Below are positions 1 to 9,239 of a stretch of 64,000 bases of DNA, piece after piece; position 1 is the stretch's first letter; each line of letters starts with the position of its first letter. The stretch is from UMGS1933 sp051891435 (GTDB lineage: Bacteria; Bacillota; Clostridia; TANB77; CAG-508). The position numbers and the translations under genes are program-made. The stretch spans positions 1-64,000 of the forward strand of contig JBJFFE010000069.1 in the NCBI GenBank assembly GCA_051891435.1. The letters are read 5' to 3'. The notes under the pieces were generated by a model that did no database searches, was not told where the DNA came from, and saw only the letters and a list, made by a program, of their open reading frames with translations.

Positions 1-5
1 AAGCA

Positions 6-49
6 ACGAGCAATTTAAAATATAAAAACCCCGACGAGATTTGGCGGAC
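6..49. repeat. Partial copy of a long palindromic intergenic element (right arm)
   Basis: This stretch matches, with a few mismatches, the right arm of the element at 18345-18500; both contain CCCCGACGAGATTTGGCGGA. Only this arm lies inside the window. It sits directly upstream of spoIIIAG, where other Clostridia continue the spoIIIA operon, so an element separates spoIIIAG from whatever precedes it. Confidence 0.7.
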
Positions 50-117
50 GTCTTTATATATCTTCAATAAAACAATTACTCGTACAAATTATAATTTATC
101 TTATTAAAGGAGGACAT

Positions 118-723
118 ATGTTAAAAGAAAAAATCAAAAATTTTATAACTAAAAAAACAGATGGAAACAATAAAAAAAATATTGAAAATTTAGTGGTATT
201 TTTAATATTACTTATAATCACTGTAATAGCAATAAATGCTATATGGAGTAAAGATGAAGCAGAAGAAGAAAAAGATAATGCTAGTAGTTATAAAGTTCTA
301 GCAGATAATGTAGCAAGTGATAGTAATATTTCAGAAACAAATGAATATGATTTAGAAACTGAGTTAGAGGACATACTGTCTAAAATGCAGGGAGTAGGAA
401 GTGTTAAAGTACTTGTTACATATTCACAAACAAGCTCTGTAATTCCAATGTATAGCCAAACTGAAAGTACAAGTTCTACAGAAGAGACTGATTCAGGAGG
501 GGGAACAAGGAAACAGGAGTCTTCAAACATAAATAAAGAAGTTATTACAGATGGAAATAATAAAGCAATAACTCAAACTGTGGTATTACCAAAAGTTGAA
601 GGAGCAATAGTAATTGCGGAAGGGGGAGGAAATGCTACAATAAAAGCAGATATTATTCAAGCAGTTGCTTCTGTAACAGGGGTTGCTACATATAAAATTC
701 AAGTATTTGAAATGGAAAAATAG
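118..723 (+). CDS. spoIIIAG: Stage III sporulation protein AG (SpoIIIAG)
   Basis: SpoIIIAG is a ring-forming part of the SpoIIIA-SpoIIQ channel between mother cell and forespore. The 201-residue protein has a short basic cytoplasmic N-terminus, one membrane segment at about residues 24-42, a low-complexity acidic spacer, and a C-terminal domain with LSKMQGVGSVKVLVTYS near residues 88-104 and the EGAIVIAEGGGNA stretch near 160-173, both typical of the family. The start follows a strong AGGAGG site with good spacing. spoIIIAH begins 8 bases after the stop, so the pair is co-transcribed. Earlier spoIIIA genes would lie outside the window. Confidence 0.93.
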   Translation: MLKEKIKNFITKKTDGNNKKNIENLVVFLILLIITVIAINAIWSKDEAEEEKDNASSYKVLADNVASDSNISETNEYDLETELEDILSKMQGVGSVKVLVTYSQTSSVIPMYSQTESTSSTEETDSGGGTRKQESSNINKEVITDGNNKAITQTVVLPKVEGAIVIAEGGGNATIKADIIQAVASVTGVATYKIQVFEMEK

Positions 724-731
724 GAGGTTAT

Positions 732-1367
732 ATGAAGATTATAAAGAGAAATCAGTTAATTATTTTAGTAATTTCATTAATGTTAATTACAGCAGGATAT
801 TTAAATTTTACAACAGATAATAATACGGTTCCAACGTCTCAGTTAATGGCAGAACTTGGAGATGCAACACTAGTTAGTACTAATGCAATACTAGAAAACA
901 GTACAAATGAAACAGAAAATGCAATTGTAGAAAATAATAATATAGAAGATACTACAGAAAATGAAGTAAATAATACAGAAGAAAATGCAGAAGTAGAAAC
1001 AAGTGTGCCAGTGGCTGATGATAATACATATTTTACAACATCAAAACTAGAAAGAGAAAATATGTATTCGCAAATGCTAGAAACATATCAGAAAATATAT
1101 AATAATACAGAAACAAGTAGCAACCAAAAAACTTCAGCATTAAATGAAATTGCTAATATAAATAAAACTAAAAATGCAATAATGATAGCAGAAAATTTAA
1201 TTTCGGCAAAAGGATTTAAAAATGTAGTTATTTTTGTAAATGATAACAGTGTTAGTGTAATTGTGGGAGAACAAGAACTTCAAACAGAACAAATAGCACA
1301 AATACAAAACATAGTATCAAGAGAATTAAATGTGGATGCGGGAATAATACATATAAGTACAAAGTAA
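732..1367 (+). CDS. spoIIIAH: Stage III sporulation protein AH (SpoIIIAH)
   Basis: SpoIIIAH is the mother-cell membrane partner of forespore SpoIIQ and forms a ring in the feeding-tube complex. The 211-residue product has one N-terminal membrane segment (about 8-25), a Glu/Asn-rich linker (about 50-95) and a C-terminal YscJ/FliF-like domain (about 105-211) containing AENLISAKGFKNVVIFV. It directly follows spoIIIAG with an AGGAGG site just before the start. In many Clostridia asp23, nusB and xseA come next; here they lie at 37-40 kb. Confidence 0.92.
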   Translation: MKIIKRNQLIILVISLMLITAGYLNFTTDNNTVPTSQLMAELGDATLVSTNAILENSTNETENAIVENNNIEDTTENEVNNTEENAEVETSVPVADDNTYFTTSKLERENMYSQMLETYQKIYNNTETSSNQKTSALNEIANINKTKNAIMIAENLISAKGFKNVVIFVNDNSVSVIVGEQELQTEQIAQIQNIVSRELNVDAGIIHISTK

Positions 1368-1369
1368 AT

Positions 1370-1398
1370 TTGCATATTTTATGTAAATATGATATAAT
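1370..1398 (+). promoter_or_regulatory. Probable sigma-A promoter for the hfq-like gene
   Basis: TTGCAT (1370-1375) and TATAAT (1393-1398) are separated by 17 bp and lie about 50 bp upstream of the hfq-like start. With the terminator after the gene this makes a self-contained transcription unit. Confidence 0.6.
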
Positions 1399-1447
1399 GT
1401 AATTGTTCTTCAATAGAAGGATAAAAAATTATAAAGGAGAAAACAAG

Positions 1448-1642
1448 ATGAATTGCAACACACGAGACACTTTTTTAAAGGAGCTTTCCGAGAATCGGAG
1501 ATGTGTCACTATTTTTTTGGTGAGTGGCTACCAGATTCACGGAGTTATTGTGGAATATGATGATGTGAGCATCAAGGTCTGCTGCAATGGCAGATACCAG
1601 TTGGTTTTCATGAACGTCATTTCCACGGTGGATCCTGGATAA
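1448..1642 (+). CDS. hfq: Hfq-like Sm-fold RNA-binding protein of foreign codon style
   Basis: Hfq proteins are hexameric RNA chaperones. This 64-residue product has the Sm1 pattern VTIFLVSGYQIHGVIVEYDD and an Sm2-like ending FMNVISTVDPG, in place of the usual YKHAISTI, so it is a divergent member. The start at 1448 has an AAAGGAG site; in-frame codons upstream are not needed. Codon use (CTG, GTC, TCC, AAC, ATC) is unlike the AGA/ATA/TTA-rich neighbours and suggests transfer. Codon 17 (1496-1498) is CGG and must be read in the normal frame as Arg. If it shifted +1, as in host genes, the product would end eight residues later. It has its own promoter and terminator. Confidence 0.8.
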   Translation: MNCNTRDTFLKELSENRRCVTIFLVSGYQIHGVIVEYDDVSIKVCCNGRYQLVFMNVISTVDPG

Positions 1643-1653
1643 GTGATTCCTTG

Positions 1654-1682
1654 CCACCCTGGATTACTGGGGTGGTTTTCTT
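1654..1682 (+). terminator. Rho-independent terminator after hfq-like gene
   Basis: A GC-rich hairpin with arms CCACCC and GGGTGG is followed by a T-rich tract. It ends the hfq-like unit 12 bases after the stop codon. Confidence 0.8.
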
Positions 1683-1776
1683 TATTATACTTTCAAAATT
1701 TTTGCTTGCTATTTTTATATGTTTGTGATAAAATTTTAAACATTATAAGGGAAATAAAAGGAGTGAGCTGGAAGTT

Positions 1777-3360
1777 ATGAGTGAAAATAAAAAGTTTTAT
1801 GTAACAACACCAATTTATTATCCAAGTGGAAGATTTCATATAGGAACAGCATATACAACAACACTTGCATATTCATTAAAAAGATATAAAGAGCTAAGAG
1901 GATATGATTCATACATGTTAACTGGTTTAGATGAGCATGGACAAAAAATACAAGAGGTTGCTTTATCTAAAGGAAAAACAGAGCAAGAGTATGTAGATGA
2001 AATAGCTGAGATTGCAAAAACATTATGGGCAAAAATGAAACTTCAATATGATGATTTTATTAGAACTACTGAACCTAGACATGAAAAAGTAGTAGAAAAG
2101 ATTTTTACAAAATTCATGGAAAATGGTGATATATATAAAGGAGAGTATGAGGGCTGGTATTGTACTCCTTGCGAAACATATTTTACACCTACACAATTAG
2201 TAGATGGTAAATGTCCAGATTGTGGTAGAGAAGTTAAGAAAATGAAAGAGGAAGCATATTTCTTCAATATGAAAAAATATCAAGATAGATTAATAAAATT
2301 TTATGAAGAAAATCCACATTTTATAGATCCAGAATTTAGAAAAAATGAAATATTTAATAATTTTATAAAACCAGGATTAGAAGATCTATGTATAACTCGT
2401 ACAAGTTTTGATTGGGGAATAAAAGTAAAAGGCGATGAAAAACATGTTATATATGTTTGGCTAGATGCACTTACAAACTATATTTCAGCATTAGGCTATA
2501 TGTCAGACGATGAAACAAAATTCAATAAGTACTGGCCTGCAGATGTACAAATAGTAGGAAAAGACATAATAAGATTTCATGCTATTTATTGGCCAATATT
2601 CCTAATGGCTTTAGATTTACCAATGCCAAAAAAATTACTTGTACATGGTTGGGTAATGATGAAGGATGGAAAAATGTCTAAATCTAAAGGAAATGTTATA
2701 TATCCAGAGGTTTTAATTGATAGATATGGACTAGATGCTACAAAATATTTCTTACTTAAGGTTTTAAATGGAGGACAAGATGGTGTATTTACACCAGAAG
2801 CATTTATAGAAAAATATAATTCAGAATTATGTAATGATTTAGGAAATTTATTAAATAGAACAATAGGAATGGTTAATAAATATTTTGGAGGAGTAATTCC
2901 TGAAAAACCTAAAACTTTAACAAATCTAGATAAAGAACTAGAAGAATTTATAAATGAAAAAATTAAACTTGCAGAAGAATATATGGATGAAGCACATGTG
3001 TGTGATGCATTAGATGAAATATGGAAAATTATATCAAGAGCTAACAAATATATAGATGAGACAATGCCTTGGACATTATTTAAAGAAGAAAAAATTGATG
3101 AATTAAATAATGTAATGTATCATTTGGTTGAAACATTAAGAAAGGTTGCAATATTAATTATGCCATGTATGGAGGATACATCTGCAAAAATGTTTAATCA
3201 ATTGGGAATAAATGATGAGTACTTAAAAACATGGGAAAGTGTAAAAAAATATCCAGAAACAAAAGGCTTAAAAGTAGTGGAAAAAGGGGAGCCAATATTT
3301 GTAAGATTAGATGTAGAACAAGAAACAGAATTTTTAAAGAACGAAATGAGCAAGAAATAA
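1777..3360 (+). CDS. metG: Methionyl-tRNA synthetase
   Basis: This enzyme charges tRNA-Met. The 527-residue protein has the class I HIGH-type motif FHIGTAY near residue 20, a zinc knuckle with two Cys pairs at about 129-150 (CTPC and CPDC), and KMSKS near 299-303, followed by the alpha-helical anticodon domain. It lacks the C-terminal EMAP/tRNA-binding domain of longer bacterial forms. The start follows a GGAGTGAGCTGG leader. A possible promoter (TTGCTA, 17 bp, TAAAAT) lies at 1706-1734. It appears monocistronic, with a terminator after the stop. Confidence 0.97.
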   Translation: MSENKKFYVTTPIYYPSGRFHIGTAYTTTLAYSLKRYKELRGYDSYMLTGLDEHGQKIQEVALSKGKTEQEYVDEIAEIAKTLWAKMKLQYDDFIRTTEPRHEKVVEKIFTKFMENGDIYKGEYEGWYCTPCETYFTPTQLVDGKCPDCGREVKKMKEEAYFFNMKKYQDRLIKFYEENPHFIDPEFRKNEIFNNFIKPGLEDLCITRTSFDWGIKVKGDEKHVIYVWLDALTNYISALGYMSDDETKFNKYWPADVQIVGKDIIRFHAIYWPIFLMALDLPMPKKLLVHGWVMMKDGKMSKSKGNVIYPEVLIDRYGLDATKYFLLKVLNGGQDGVFTPEAFIEKYNSELCNDLGNLLNRTIGMVNKYFGGVIPEKPKTLTNLDKELEEFINEKIKLAEEYMDEAHVCDALDEIWKIISRANKYIDETMPWTLFKEEKIDELNNVMYHLVETLRKVAILIMPCMEDTSAKMFNQLGINDEYLKTWESVKKYPETKGLKVVEKGEPIFVRLDVEQETEFLKNEMSKK

Positions 3361-3365
3361 AACTA

Positions 3366-3398
3366 AAAAAGGGGTAGGAATAAAATCTATCCCTTTTA
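3366..3398 (+). terminator. Terminator after metG
   Basis: An imperfect hairpin pairs AAAGGGGTAG with CTATCCCTTT and ends in a short T run just after the metG stop. Confidence 0.6.
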
Positions 3399-3488
3399 TA
3401 AAATTTAATATTAATTTAATATTTATATAATAATTTATGAGGAACAAGATAAAAATATTAAAAACTAGTATGTGCTGGGAGGATTGAA

Positions 3489-4191
3489 ATGGCGTTTATA
3501 GAGTTTAAAAATGTTAATAAAGAATATAAAATGGGAGAAATAACAATAAAAGCCTTATCAAACACTAACTTTAATGTGGAAAAAGGAGAACTAGTTGTTA
3601 TAGTTGGACCATCAGGTGCAGGAAAGACTACAACATTAAATATATTAGGTGGAATGGATACAGCTTCGTCTGGCGAGGTAGTAGTTGATGGCAAAAGTAT
3701 TACAAATTTAAAAAATAAAGATTTAATAAAATATAGAAGAGAAGATATAGGATTTGTATTCCAATTTTATAATTTAGTACAAAATTTAACTGCAAAAGAA
3801 AATGTAGAATTAGCAACTCAAATTTGTAAAAATTCTTTAGATACAATAGAGGTGTTAGAAAAAGTTGGGTTAAAAGATAGAATAAATAATTTCCCATCAC
3901 AACTATCTGGAGGGGAACAACAAAGAGTAGCAATAGCAAGAGCTATAGCTAAAAATCCAAAATTATTACTTTGTGATGAACCAACACGGTGCATTAGATT
4001 ACAAAACAGGAAAACAAATTTTAAAACTTTTACAAGATACTTGTAGAAAAGAAAAAATGACAGTTATTATTATTACACATAATACAGCAATAGCACCTAT
4101 GGCAGACAAAATTGTATATTTTAAAAATGGAACAGCAGAAAAAATACAAATAAATGAAAATCCTATATCAGTAGAAGATATAGAATGGTAG
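3489..4191 (+). CDS. ABC transporter ATP-binding protein (MacB/LolD type), +1 recoded at CGG
   Basis: This is the ATPase of an FtsX/MacB-type exporter or lipoprotein-release system, with the permease 13 bases downstream. The N-terminal part has Walker A GPSGAGKTT (about 38-46), the Q-loop, the signature LSGGEQQR (about 138-145) and Walker B LLLCDEPT. The zero frame then meets CGG at 3987-3989 and runs into unrelated sequence and a stop. Skipping the C restores GALD, the D-loop, then the switch histidine in IIITHN, to a normal 233-residue protein. The restored glycine is residue 167. I read this as one functional gene, not a pseudogene. Confidence 0.93.
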
Positions 4192-4204
4192 GAGATGCAA
4201 AATA

Positions 4205-7200
4205 ATGAAAAAAGCATTACTTAAAGATAGTGTAAAAGAAATAAAAAATACGTTTAAAAGATTTATATCCATACTATTAATGGCTTTTTTAGGTGTGGGC
4301 TTTTTCGCAGGGTTAAGAGCAACATCTCCAGATATGGTAGATACAATAGACAAATATTACGATGAACAAAATGTATATGATATACAAGTAATATCAACAT
4401 TAGGCTTAACAAGTGATGATATAGAAGCAATAAAAAATATAGAAAATGTAGAACAAGTAGTAGAAAGTTATGAAGTAGATGGAAAAATAGAAATGGATTC
4501 AACAGAGTGTATAGCTAAATTTATTTGCCTTTCAGATTTAAATAAACCTGTATTAGAAGAAGGAGATATGCCTCAAAACGAAAATGAGTGTGTGGTTGAA
4601 GAACGATTTTTAAAACAATATAATAAGAAAATAGGTGATACAATAATTGCTGAAATAGAAGATACTAGTGATGATGAAGGAGAAACAATAGCATACTTAA
4701 AGCAAAAAGAAATAAAAATTGTAGGAACTGTTCTAAGCCCATTATATATATCAAGTGATAGAGGAACTAGTAAATTAGGGGCTGGTAAAGTTGATTACTA
4801 TATTTATATACCAAAGGAAAATATTAATGCTAAAGACGTATATACAAGTATATATGTAAAAGTAAAAAATGGGGAAGATTATACAACATCTAGTAAAGAA
4901 TATGAAGATTATATAGAAGAAGTAAAAAATAATATAGAAACTATAAAAGAAGAAAGAGAACAAGCAAGACGAGAAGCTTTAACAGAAAAAGCAAATCAAA
5001 AAGTAATAGATGCAGAAAATGAATTACAATCACAAAAAAATGATGCTCAAAAACAATTAGATGAAGCACAAAAAGAGATTAATAATGCAAAAAAACAAAT
5101 ACAATCAGCAGAAAACACAATAAATGAAAACAAGAAAAATGCTGATACAGAATTCGCAGTGGCTGAAAGTCAAATAACAACAGCAAAGACTGAATTGGAG
5201 AAACAAGAACAAGAGTTAACAAAAAAAGAGCAAGAAGCAAATAAACAGTTTGAAGAATTAGAAAATCAGAAGGCACAGTTACAAAACAATTTAAATGAAA
5301 TAAATGTTGGATTAGAAAATATTCAAACACAATACAATGTAGTTCTAGAATTATTAAAAGATCCAAGTTTAACTGAAGAAGACAAACAAACTTATGAATT
5401 ACAAAAATTAACTTTAGAGGCAAAAATTAATGAATTAAAGCAAAACAAACAAACGGTAGAAGAGGGAATTGCTGAAATAGAAGCAGGAATAACTACTGGA
5501 AAACAAGAACTTCAAAATGGAAAAAATCAATTAAATCAGGCTAAAGAAGAATTAAACAAACAAGAAATACAATTAACTCAAACTAAAACCTCTACTTATG
5601 CACAAATTGAAACTGCAAGAAAACAACTACAAACATCAAAACAAGAATTAGCAAAAGGGGAACAAGAACTTAACAAAAACCAAGAAGAATTTGAACAAAA
5701 AATAAAAGATGCAGAAAAAGAGTTAGCCGACGCAAAAGAAAAAATACTTGAAATAGAAAAACCAAATTGGTATATATTAGACAGAAATTCAAATTCAGGC
5801 TATGTAAGTATTATTCAAGATTCTGATGCTATAGAAAATATTGGAAAAGTATTTCCGGTTGTATTTTTTGTAGTTGCAGCTTTAATATCACTAACTTCTA
5901 TGACAAGAATGGTAGAAGAACAAAGATTGCAAATTGGAACATTAAAAGCCTTAGGTTATAATAAACTTCAAATAATGAGTAAATATATAATATATGCAGG
6001 TTTTGCAACCATTATAGGTTCATTACTAGGAATGAGTGTGGGATTTGTCTTGTTACCTAAAATTATTTGGACGCTATATGGAATACTATATAAAATAGGA
6101 ACAAGTTTAGTAATAAGCTTTAATATGAAATATGGCTTAATAGGATTAATATTAATTTGTATTTGTATTATAGGAGCTACAATTTATACAGTTTTAAAAG
6201 AATTAAAAGAAATGCCAGCTATATTAATGAGACCTAAAGCACCAAAATCTGGACATAGAGTATTACTTGAAAAAATACCTTTTATTTGGAACAGATTGAA
6301 TTTTAGTAAAAAAGTAACAGTAAGAAATTTATTTAGATATAAAAAAAGATTTTATATGACTATAATAGGAATATTAGGTTGTACAGCTTTATTAGTAACA
6401 GGATTTGGAATAAAAGATTCTGTCTCAATAATTATTCCAAAACAATTTGAAAACATATTTATGTATGATTTTCAAATAAAATTAAAAGATAGTGCATCAG
6501 AAGAAGAAAAAGATAATTTACTAAAAAATCTGGAACAAAAAGAGGAGATAGAAAAAATAGCAAAAGTTTATATAACATCTGGAACTGCAATACATGAAAA
6601 TGATTCAGAAGAGGTGCAAATAATTATACCAGATGATGAAAATACTTTAGATGGAATTATAAATATAAAAGATTTAAATAACAAAGAAAAAGTAAAACTT
6701 ACAGAAAATGAAATTTGCTTAACGGATAAAGCGGCACAATTACTTGGAGTTAAAGCAGGGGATACTATAACAATAAAAGATAATGACAATAAACAATTTG
6801 AATTAAAAATATCAAATATTGTAGAAAATTATGTTTCACATTACATTTTTATGTCGAAGCAGACATATGAAAATATATATCAAGAAGAATATAAAACTAA
6901 TATAATACTAACAAGAAATGTTGATTTAGAAACAGAAAAACAAGACGAATTAACAAAAGCAATTATGGACAATGTAGCTGTTTCGGGAGTTACTAACATG
7001 AAAACGACAATAAACCAGGTAAATGATATGATGAATCTATTAAATTATGTTGTTGTTGTTTTAATTGTTGCATCTGGATTATTGGCAATTGTAGTTCTTT
7101 ATAATTTATCTAATGTAAATATAAGTGAACGAAAAAGAGAATTGGCTACTATAAAAGTATTAGGGTTTTATGATAAAGAGGTATATAAGTATGTAGTAAA

Positions 7201-7441
7201 TGAAACTATTATATTAACAATAATAGGAATATTTTTAGGATTGTTTTTTGGATATTTCTTAAACTTTTATATAATAGAAACCTGTGAGATTAATATGTTA
7301 AGATTTAGCAAATATATTGCACCACAAAGCTATGTGTATGCAACAATTATTACAATAATATTTACCATAATAGTAAATATAGCCACTTATTTTGCATTAA
7401 AGAAAATTGATATGATTGAAAGCTTAAAAAGTATAGAATAG
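4205..7441 (+). CDS. FtsX-like ABC transporter permease with large extracytoplasmic coiled coil
   Basis: The 1078-residue permease works with the ATPase just upstream. It has an N-terminal membrane segment (about 18-37), a periplasm-like domain, and a long Gln/Glu/Lys-rich coiled coil at about 250-515. A first three-helix FtsX block follows at about 555-690 (VVFFVVAALISLTSMTRMVEEQR), then a second extracytoplasmic domain and a second FtsX block at about 945-1075. Insertions of long coiled coils are known in Firmicute FtsX-family exporters. The substrate cannot be told. The gene has no in-frame CGG. Confidence 0.9.
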   Translation: MKKALLKDSVKEIKNTFKRFISILLMAFLGVGFFAGLRATSPDMVDTIDKYYDEQNVYDIQVISTLGLTSDDIEAIKNIENVEQVVESYEVDGKIEMDSTECIAKFICLSDLNKPVLEEGDMPQNENECVVEERFLKQYNKKIGDTIIAEIEDTSDDEGETIAYLKQKEIKIVGTVLSPLYISSDRGTSKLGAGKVDYYIYIPKENINAKDVYTSIYVKVKNGEDYTTSSKEYEDYIEEVKNNIETIKEEREQARREALTEKANQKVIDAENELQSQKNDAQKQLDEAQKEINNAKKQIQSAENTINENKKNADTEFAVAESQITTAKTELEKQEQELTKKEQEANKQFEELENQKAQLQNNLNEINVGLENIQTQYNVVLELLKDPSLTEEDKQTYELQKLTLEAKINELKQNKQTVEEGIAEIEAGITTGKQELQNGKNQLNQAKEELNKQEIQLTQTKTSTYAQIETARKQLQTSKQELAKGEQELNKNQEEFEQKIKDAEKELADAKEKILEIEKPNWYILDRNSNSGYVSIIQDSDAIENIGKVFPVVFFVVAALISLTSMTRMVEEQRLQIGTLKALGYNKLQIMSKYIIYAGFATIIGSLLGMSVGFVLLPKIIWTLYGILYKIGTSLVISFNMKYGLIGLILICICIIGATIYTVLKELKEMPAILMRPKAPKSGHRVLLEKIPFIWNRLNFSKKVTVRNLFRYKKRFYMTIIGILGCTALLVTGFGIKDSVSIIIPKQFENIFMYDFQIKLKDSASEEEKDNLLKNLEQKEEIEKIAKVYITSGTAIHENDSEEVQIIIPDDENTLDGIINIKDLNNKEKVKLTENEICLTDKAAQLLGVKAGDTITIKDNDNKQFELKISNIVENYVSHYIFMSKQTYENIYQEEYKTNIILTRNVDLETEKQDELTKAIMDNVAVSGVTNMKTTINQVNDMMNLLNYVVVVLIVASGLLAIVVLYNLSNVNISERKRELATIKVLGFYDKEVYKYVVNETIILTIIGIFLGLFFGYFLNFYIIETCEINMLRFSKYIAPQSYVYATIITIIFTIIVNIATYFALKKIDMIESLKSIE

Positions 7442-7444
7442 TAC

Positions 7445-7474
7445 TTGACAAAACAGTTCATAATAATGTAAAAT
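7445..7474 (+). promoter_or_regulatory. Promoter of the asnS T-box leader
   Basis: TTGACA (7445-7450) and TAAAAT (7469-7474) are separated by 18 bp and lie just upstream of the T-box leader. Confidence 0.65.
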
Positions 7475-7690
7475 AATAAAAATAAAATTTTATGCGTTAG
7501 TACAATGCAAAGCTGTATGAGGTTACTAATAGAGAGTAGGGGTCAGAGGCTGGAAGCCCTTTTAGCAAACAATACAAAGCGAAACACATTGGAAGCATAC
7601 TTTATGAGAGAAGAGCCAGTTTGACTCTTAAGTTAGGGTGGTACCGCGGATTATATTCGTCCCTGCATTTGTTGCAGAGGACTTTTTTTG
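7475..7690 (+). promoter_or_regulatory. T-box riboswitch controlling asnS
   Basis: The leader carries the T-box sequence AGGGTGGTACCGCG (7635-7648), which binds the acceptor end of uncharged tRNA. A terminator hairpin (GTCCCTGCA paired with TGCAGAGGAC) and a run of T follow at 7658-7688. The upstream 130 nt contain Stem I-like elements. By position it should sense tRNA-Asn and let transcription proceed when that tRNA is uncharged. I did not assign the specifier codon with certainty. Confidence 0.92.
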
Positions 7691-7725
7691 TACCTCATGC
7701 AACCAAAAAGATAGGAGGTTTATTT

Positions 7726-9120
7726 ATGGAAAGAATTAAAATAAGAGATATCTTTAAAAGAACAGAAGAATATCTAGGAAAGGAAGTTACAATTGCAGGA
7801 TGGATAAGACAAATAAGAGATTCAAAAAAATTAGCATTTATCGAATTAAATGATGGTAGCTTTTTTAAACCAATTCAGGTAATTGTGGAAGAGGAGAAAA
7901 TTAAAAATTTTACAGATGTAGCTAGACTAAATATTAGTTCAAGTATAAAGGTAAAAGGAATGTTAGTTGAAACACCTAATGGAAAACAACCTTTTGAAGT
8001 TCAAGCAAATGATATAGAAATTTTAGGAAAATCTGATGAAGATTATCCTATACAAGCAAAAAAACACTCTTTTGAATATTTAAGAACAGTTGCACATTTA
8101 AGACCAAGAACAAATACATTTATGGCAGTTTTTAGAGTAAGGTCACTAGTAGCATATGCAATTCATAAATTTTTCCAAGAACAAGGATTCGTATATGTTC
8201 ACACACCATTAATTACAGGTAGTGATTGTGAAGGTGCAGGAGAAATGTTCAGAGTTACAACATTAGACATGGATAATATTCCAACAGATGAGAAAGGAAA
8301 AATAGATTATTCACAAGATTTTTTTGGAAAGCCAGTGAACCTAACTGTTAGTGGACAACTAAATGGTGAGACTTTTGCTACTGCATTTGGAAATATCTAT
8401 ACATTTGGACCAACTTTTAGAGCTGAAAACTCAAATACTCCAAGACATGCAGCAGAATTTTGGATGATTGAGCCAGAAATGGCTTTCGCAGACATAAATG
8501 ATAATATGGATATGGCAGAAGCAATGATAAAATACATTATAAAATATGTTATGGAGCAAGCACCAGAAGAAATGGAGTTCTTTAATAAATTTATAGAACC
8601 AGGATTAATAGAAAGATTAGAAAATGTAGTAAATAATAAATTTGAAAGAATCACTTACACAAAAGCAATTGAAATATTAACACCACATAAAGATAAGTTC
8701 AAATATCCAGTAGAATGGGAACTTGGATTACAAACAGAACATGAAAGATTTTTAACAGAACAGGTATATAAAAAACCAGTATTTGTTACAGATTATCCTG
8801 CAGGAGTAAAAGCTTTCTATATGAAATTAAATAAAGATGAAAAAACAGTTGCTGCAATGGATTTACTAGTACCAGGAGTAGGAGAAATTATTGGTGGTAG
8901 CCAACGTGAAGAAAGATATGATGTTTTATTAAACAAAATTCACGAACAAGGAATGAAAGAAGAAAGTTATAAATGGTATTTAGATACTAGAAAATATGGT
9001 ACAGTAGTACATTCTGGCTATGGTCTAGGATTTGAACGAATGGTAATGTATTTAACAGGAATGTCTAACATAAGAGATGTTATTCCATTCCCTAGAACTG
9101 CTGGCAATGCTGAATTTTAA
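7726..9120 (+). CDS. asnS: Asparaginyl-tRNA synthetase
   Basis: This class IIb synthetase charges tRNA-Asn. The 464-residue product has an N-terminal OB-fold (about 15-110), motif 2 FRAENSNTPRHAAEF near 230 and motif 3 GYGLGFERMVMYLTG near 430. The start at 7726 is chosen because of the AGGAGG site at 7714-7719; the open frame upstream runs back into the T-box and is not translated. A T-box leader precedes it and a terminator follows. Confidence 0.96.
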   Translation: MERIKIRDIFKRTEEYLGKEVTIAGWIRQIRDSKKLAFIELNDGSFFKPIQVIVEEEKIKNFTDVARLNISSSIKVKGMLVETPNGKQPFEVQANDIEILGKSDEDYPIQAKKHSFEYLRTVAHLRPRTNTFMAVFRVRSLVAYAIHKFFQEQGFVYVHTPLITGSDCEGAGEMFRVTTLDMDNIPTDEKGKIDYSQDFFGKPVNLTVSGQLNGETFATAFGNIYTFGPTFRAENSNTPRHAAEFWMIEPEMAFADINDNMDMAEAMIKYIIKYVMEQAPEEMEFFNKFIEPGLIERLENVVNNKFERITYTKAIEILTPHKDKFKYPVEWELGLQTEHERFLTEQVYKKPVFVTDYPAGVKAFYMKLNKDEKTVAAMDLLVPGVGEIIGGSQREERYDVLLNKIHEQGMKEESYKWYLDTRKYGTVVHSGYGLGFERMVMYLTGMSNIRDVIPFPRTAGNAEF

Positions 9121-9126
9121 TAATAT

Positions 9127-9162
9127 AAAAAAGTTGTCCAAAATAAACGGATGACTTTTTTT
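9127..9162 (+). terminator. Terminator after asnS
   Basis: AAAAAAGTTGTCC pairs with GGATGACTTTTTTT around a 9-nt loop, with terminal T residues. Confidence 0.7.
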
Positions 9163-9239
9163 CACAAATATTGAAAAAACCCTTTTAAAATTTTATAAAA
9201 TAATATAAAATAAAACATAATGTAATTTTAGGAGTATAT

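Noticed and set aside
288..530. Open frames opposite known genes, here and across the window
   Set aside because: They are shadows in AT-rich DNA, rich in Leu/Ile/Phe, with no RBS or family match.
7621..7725. N-terminal extension of asnS
   Set aside because: This frame covers the T-box terminator and antiterminator; the ATG at 7726 has the proper RBS.
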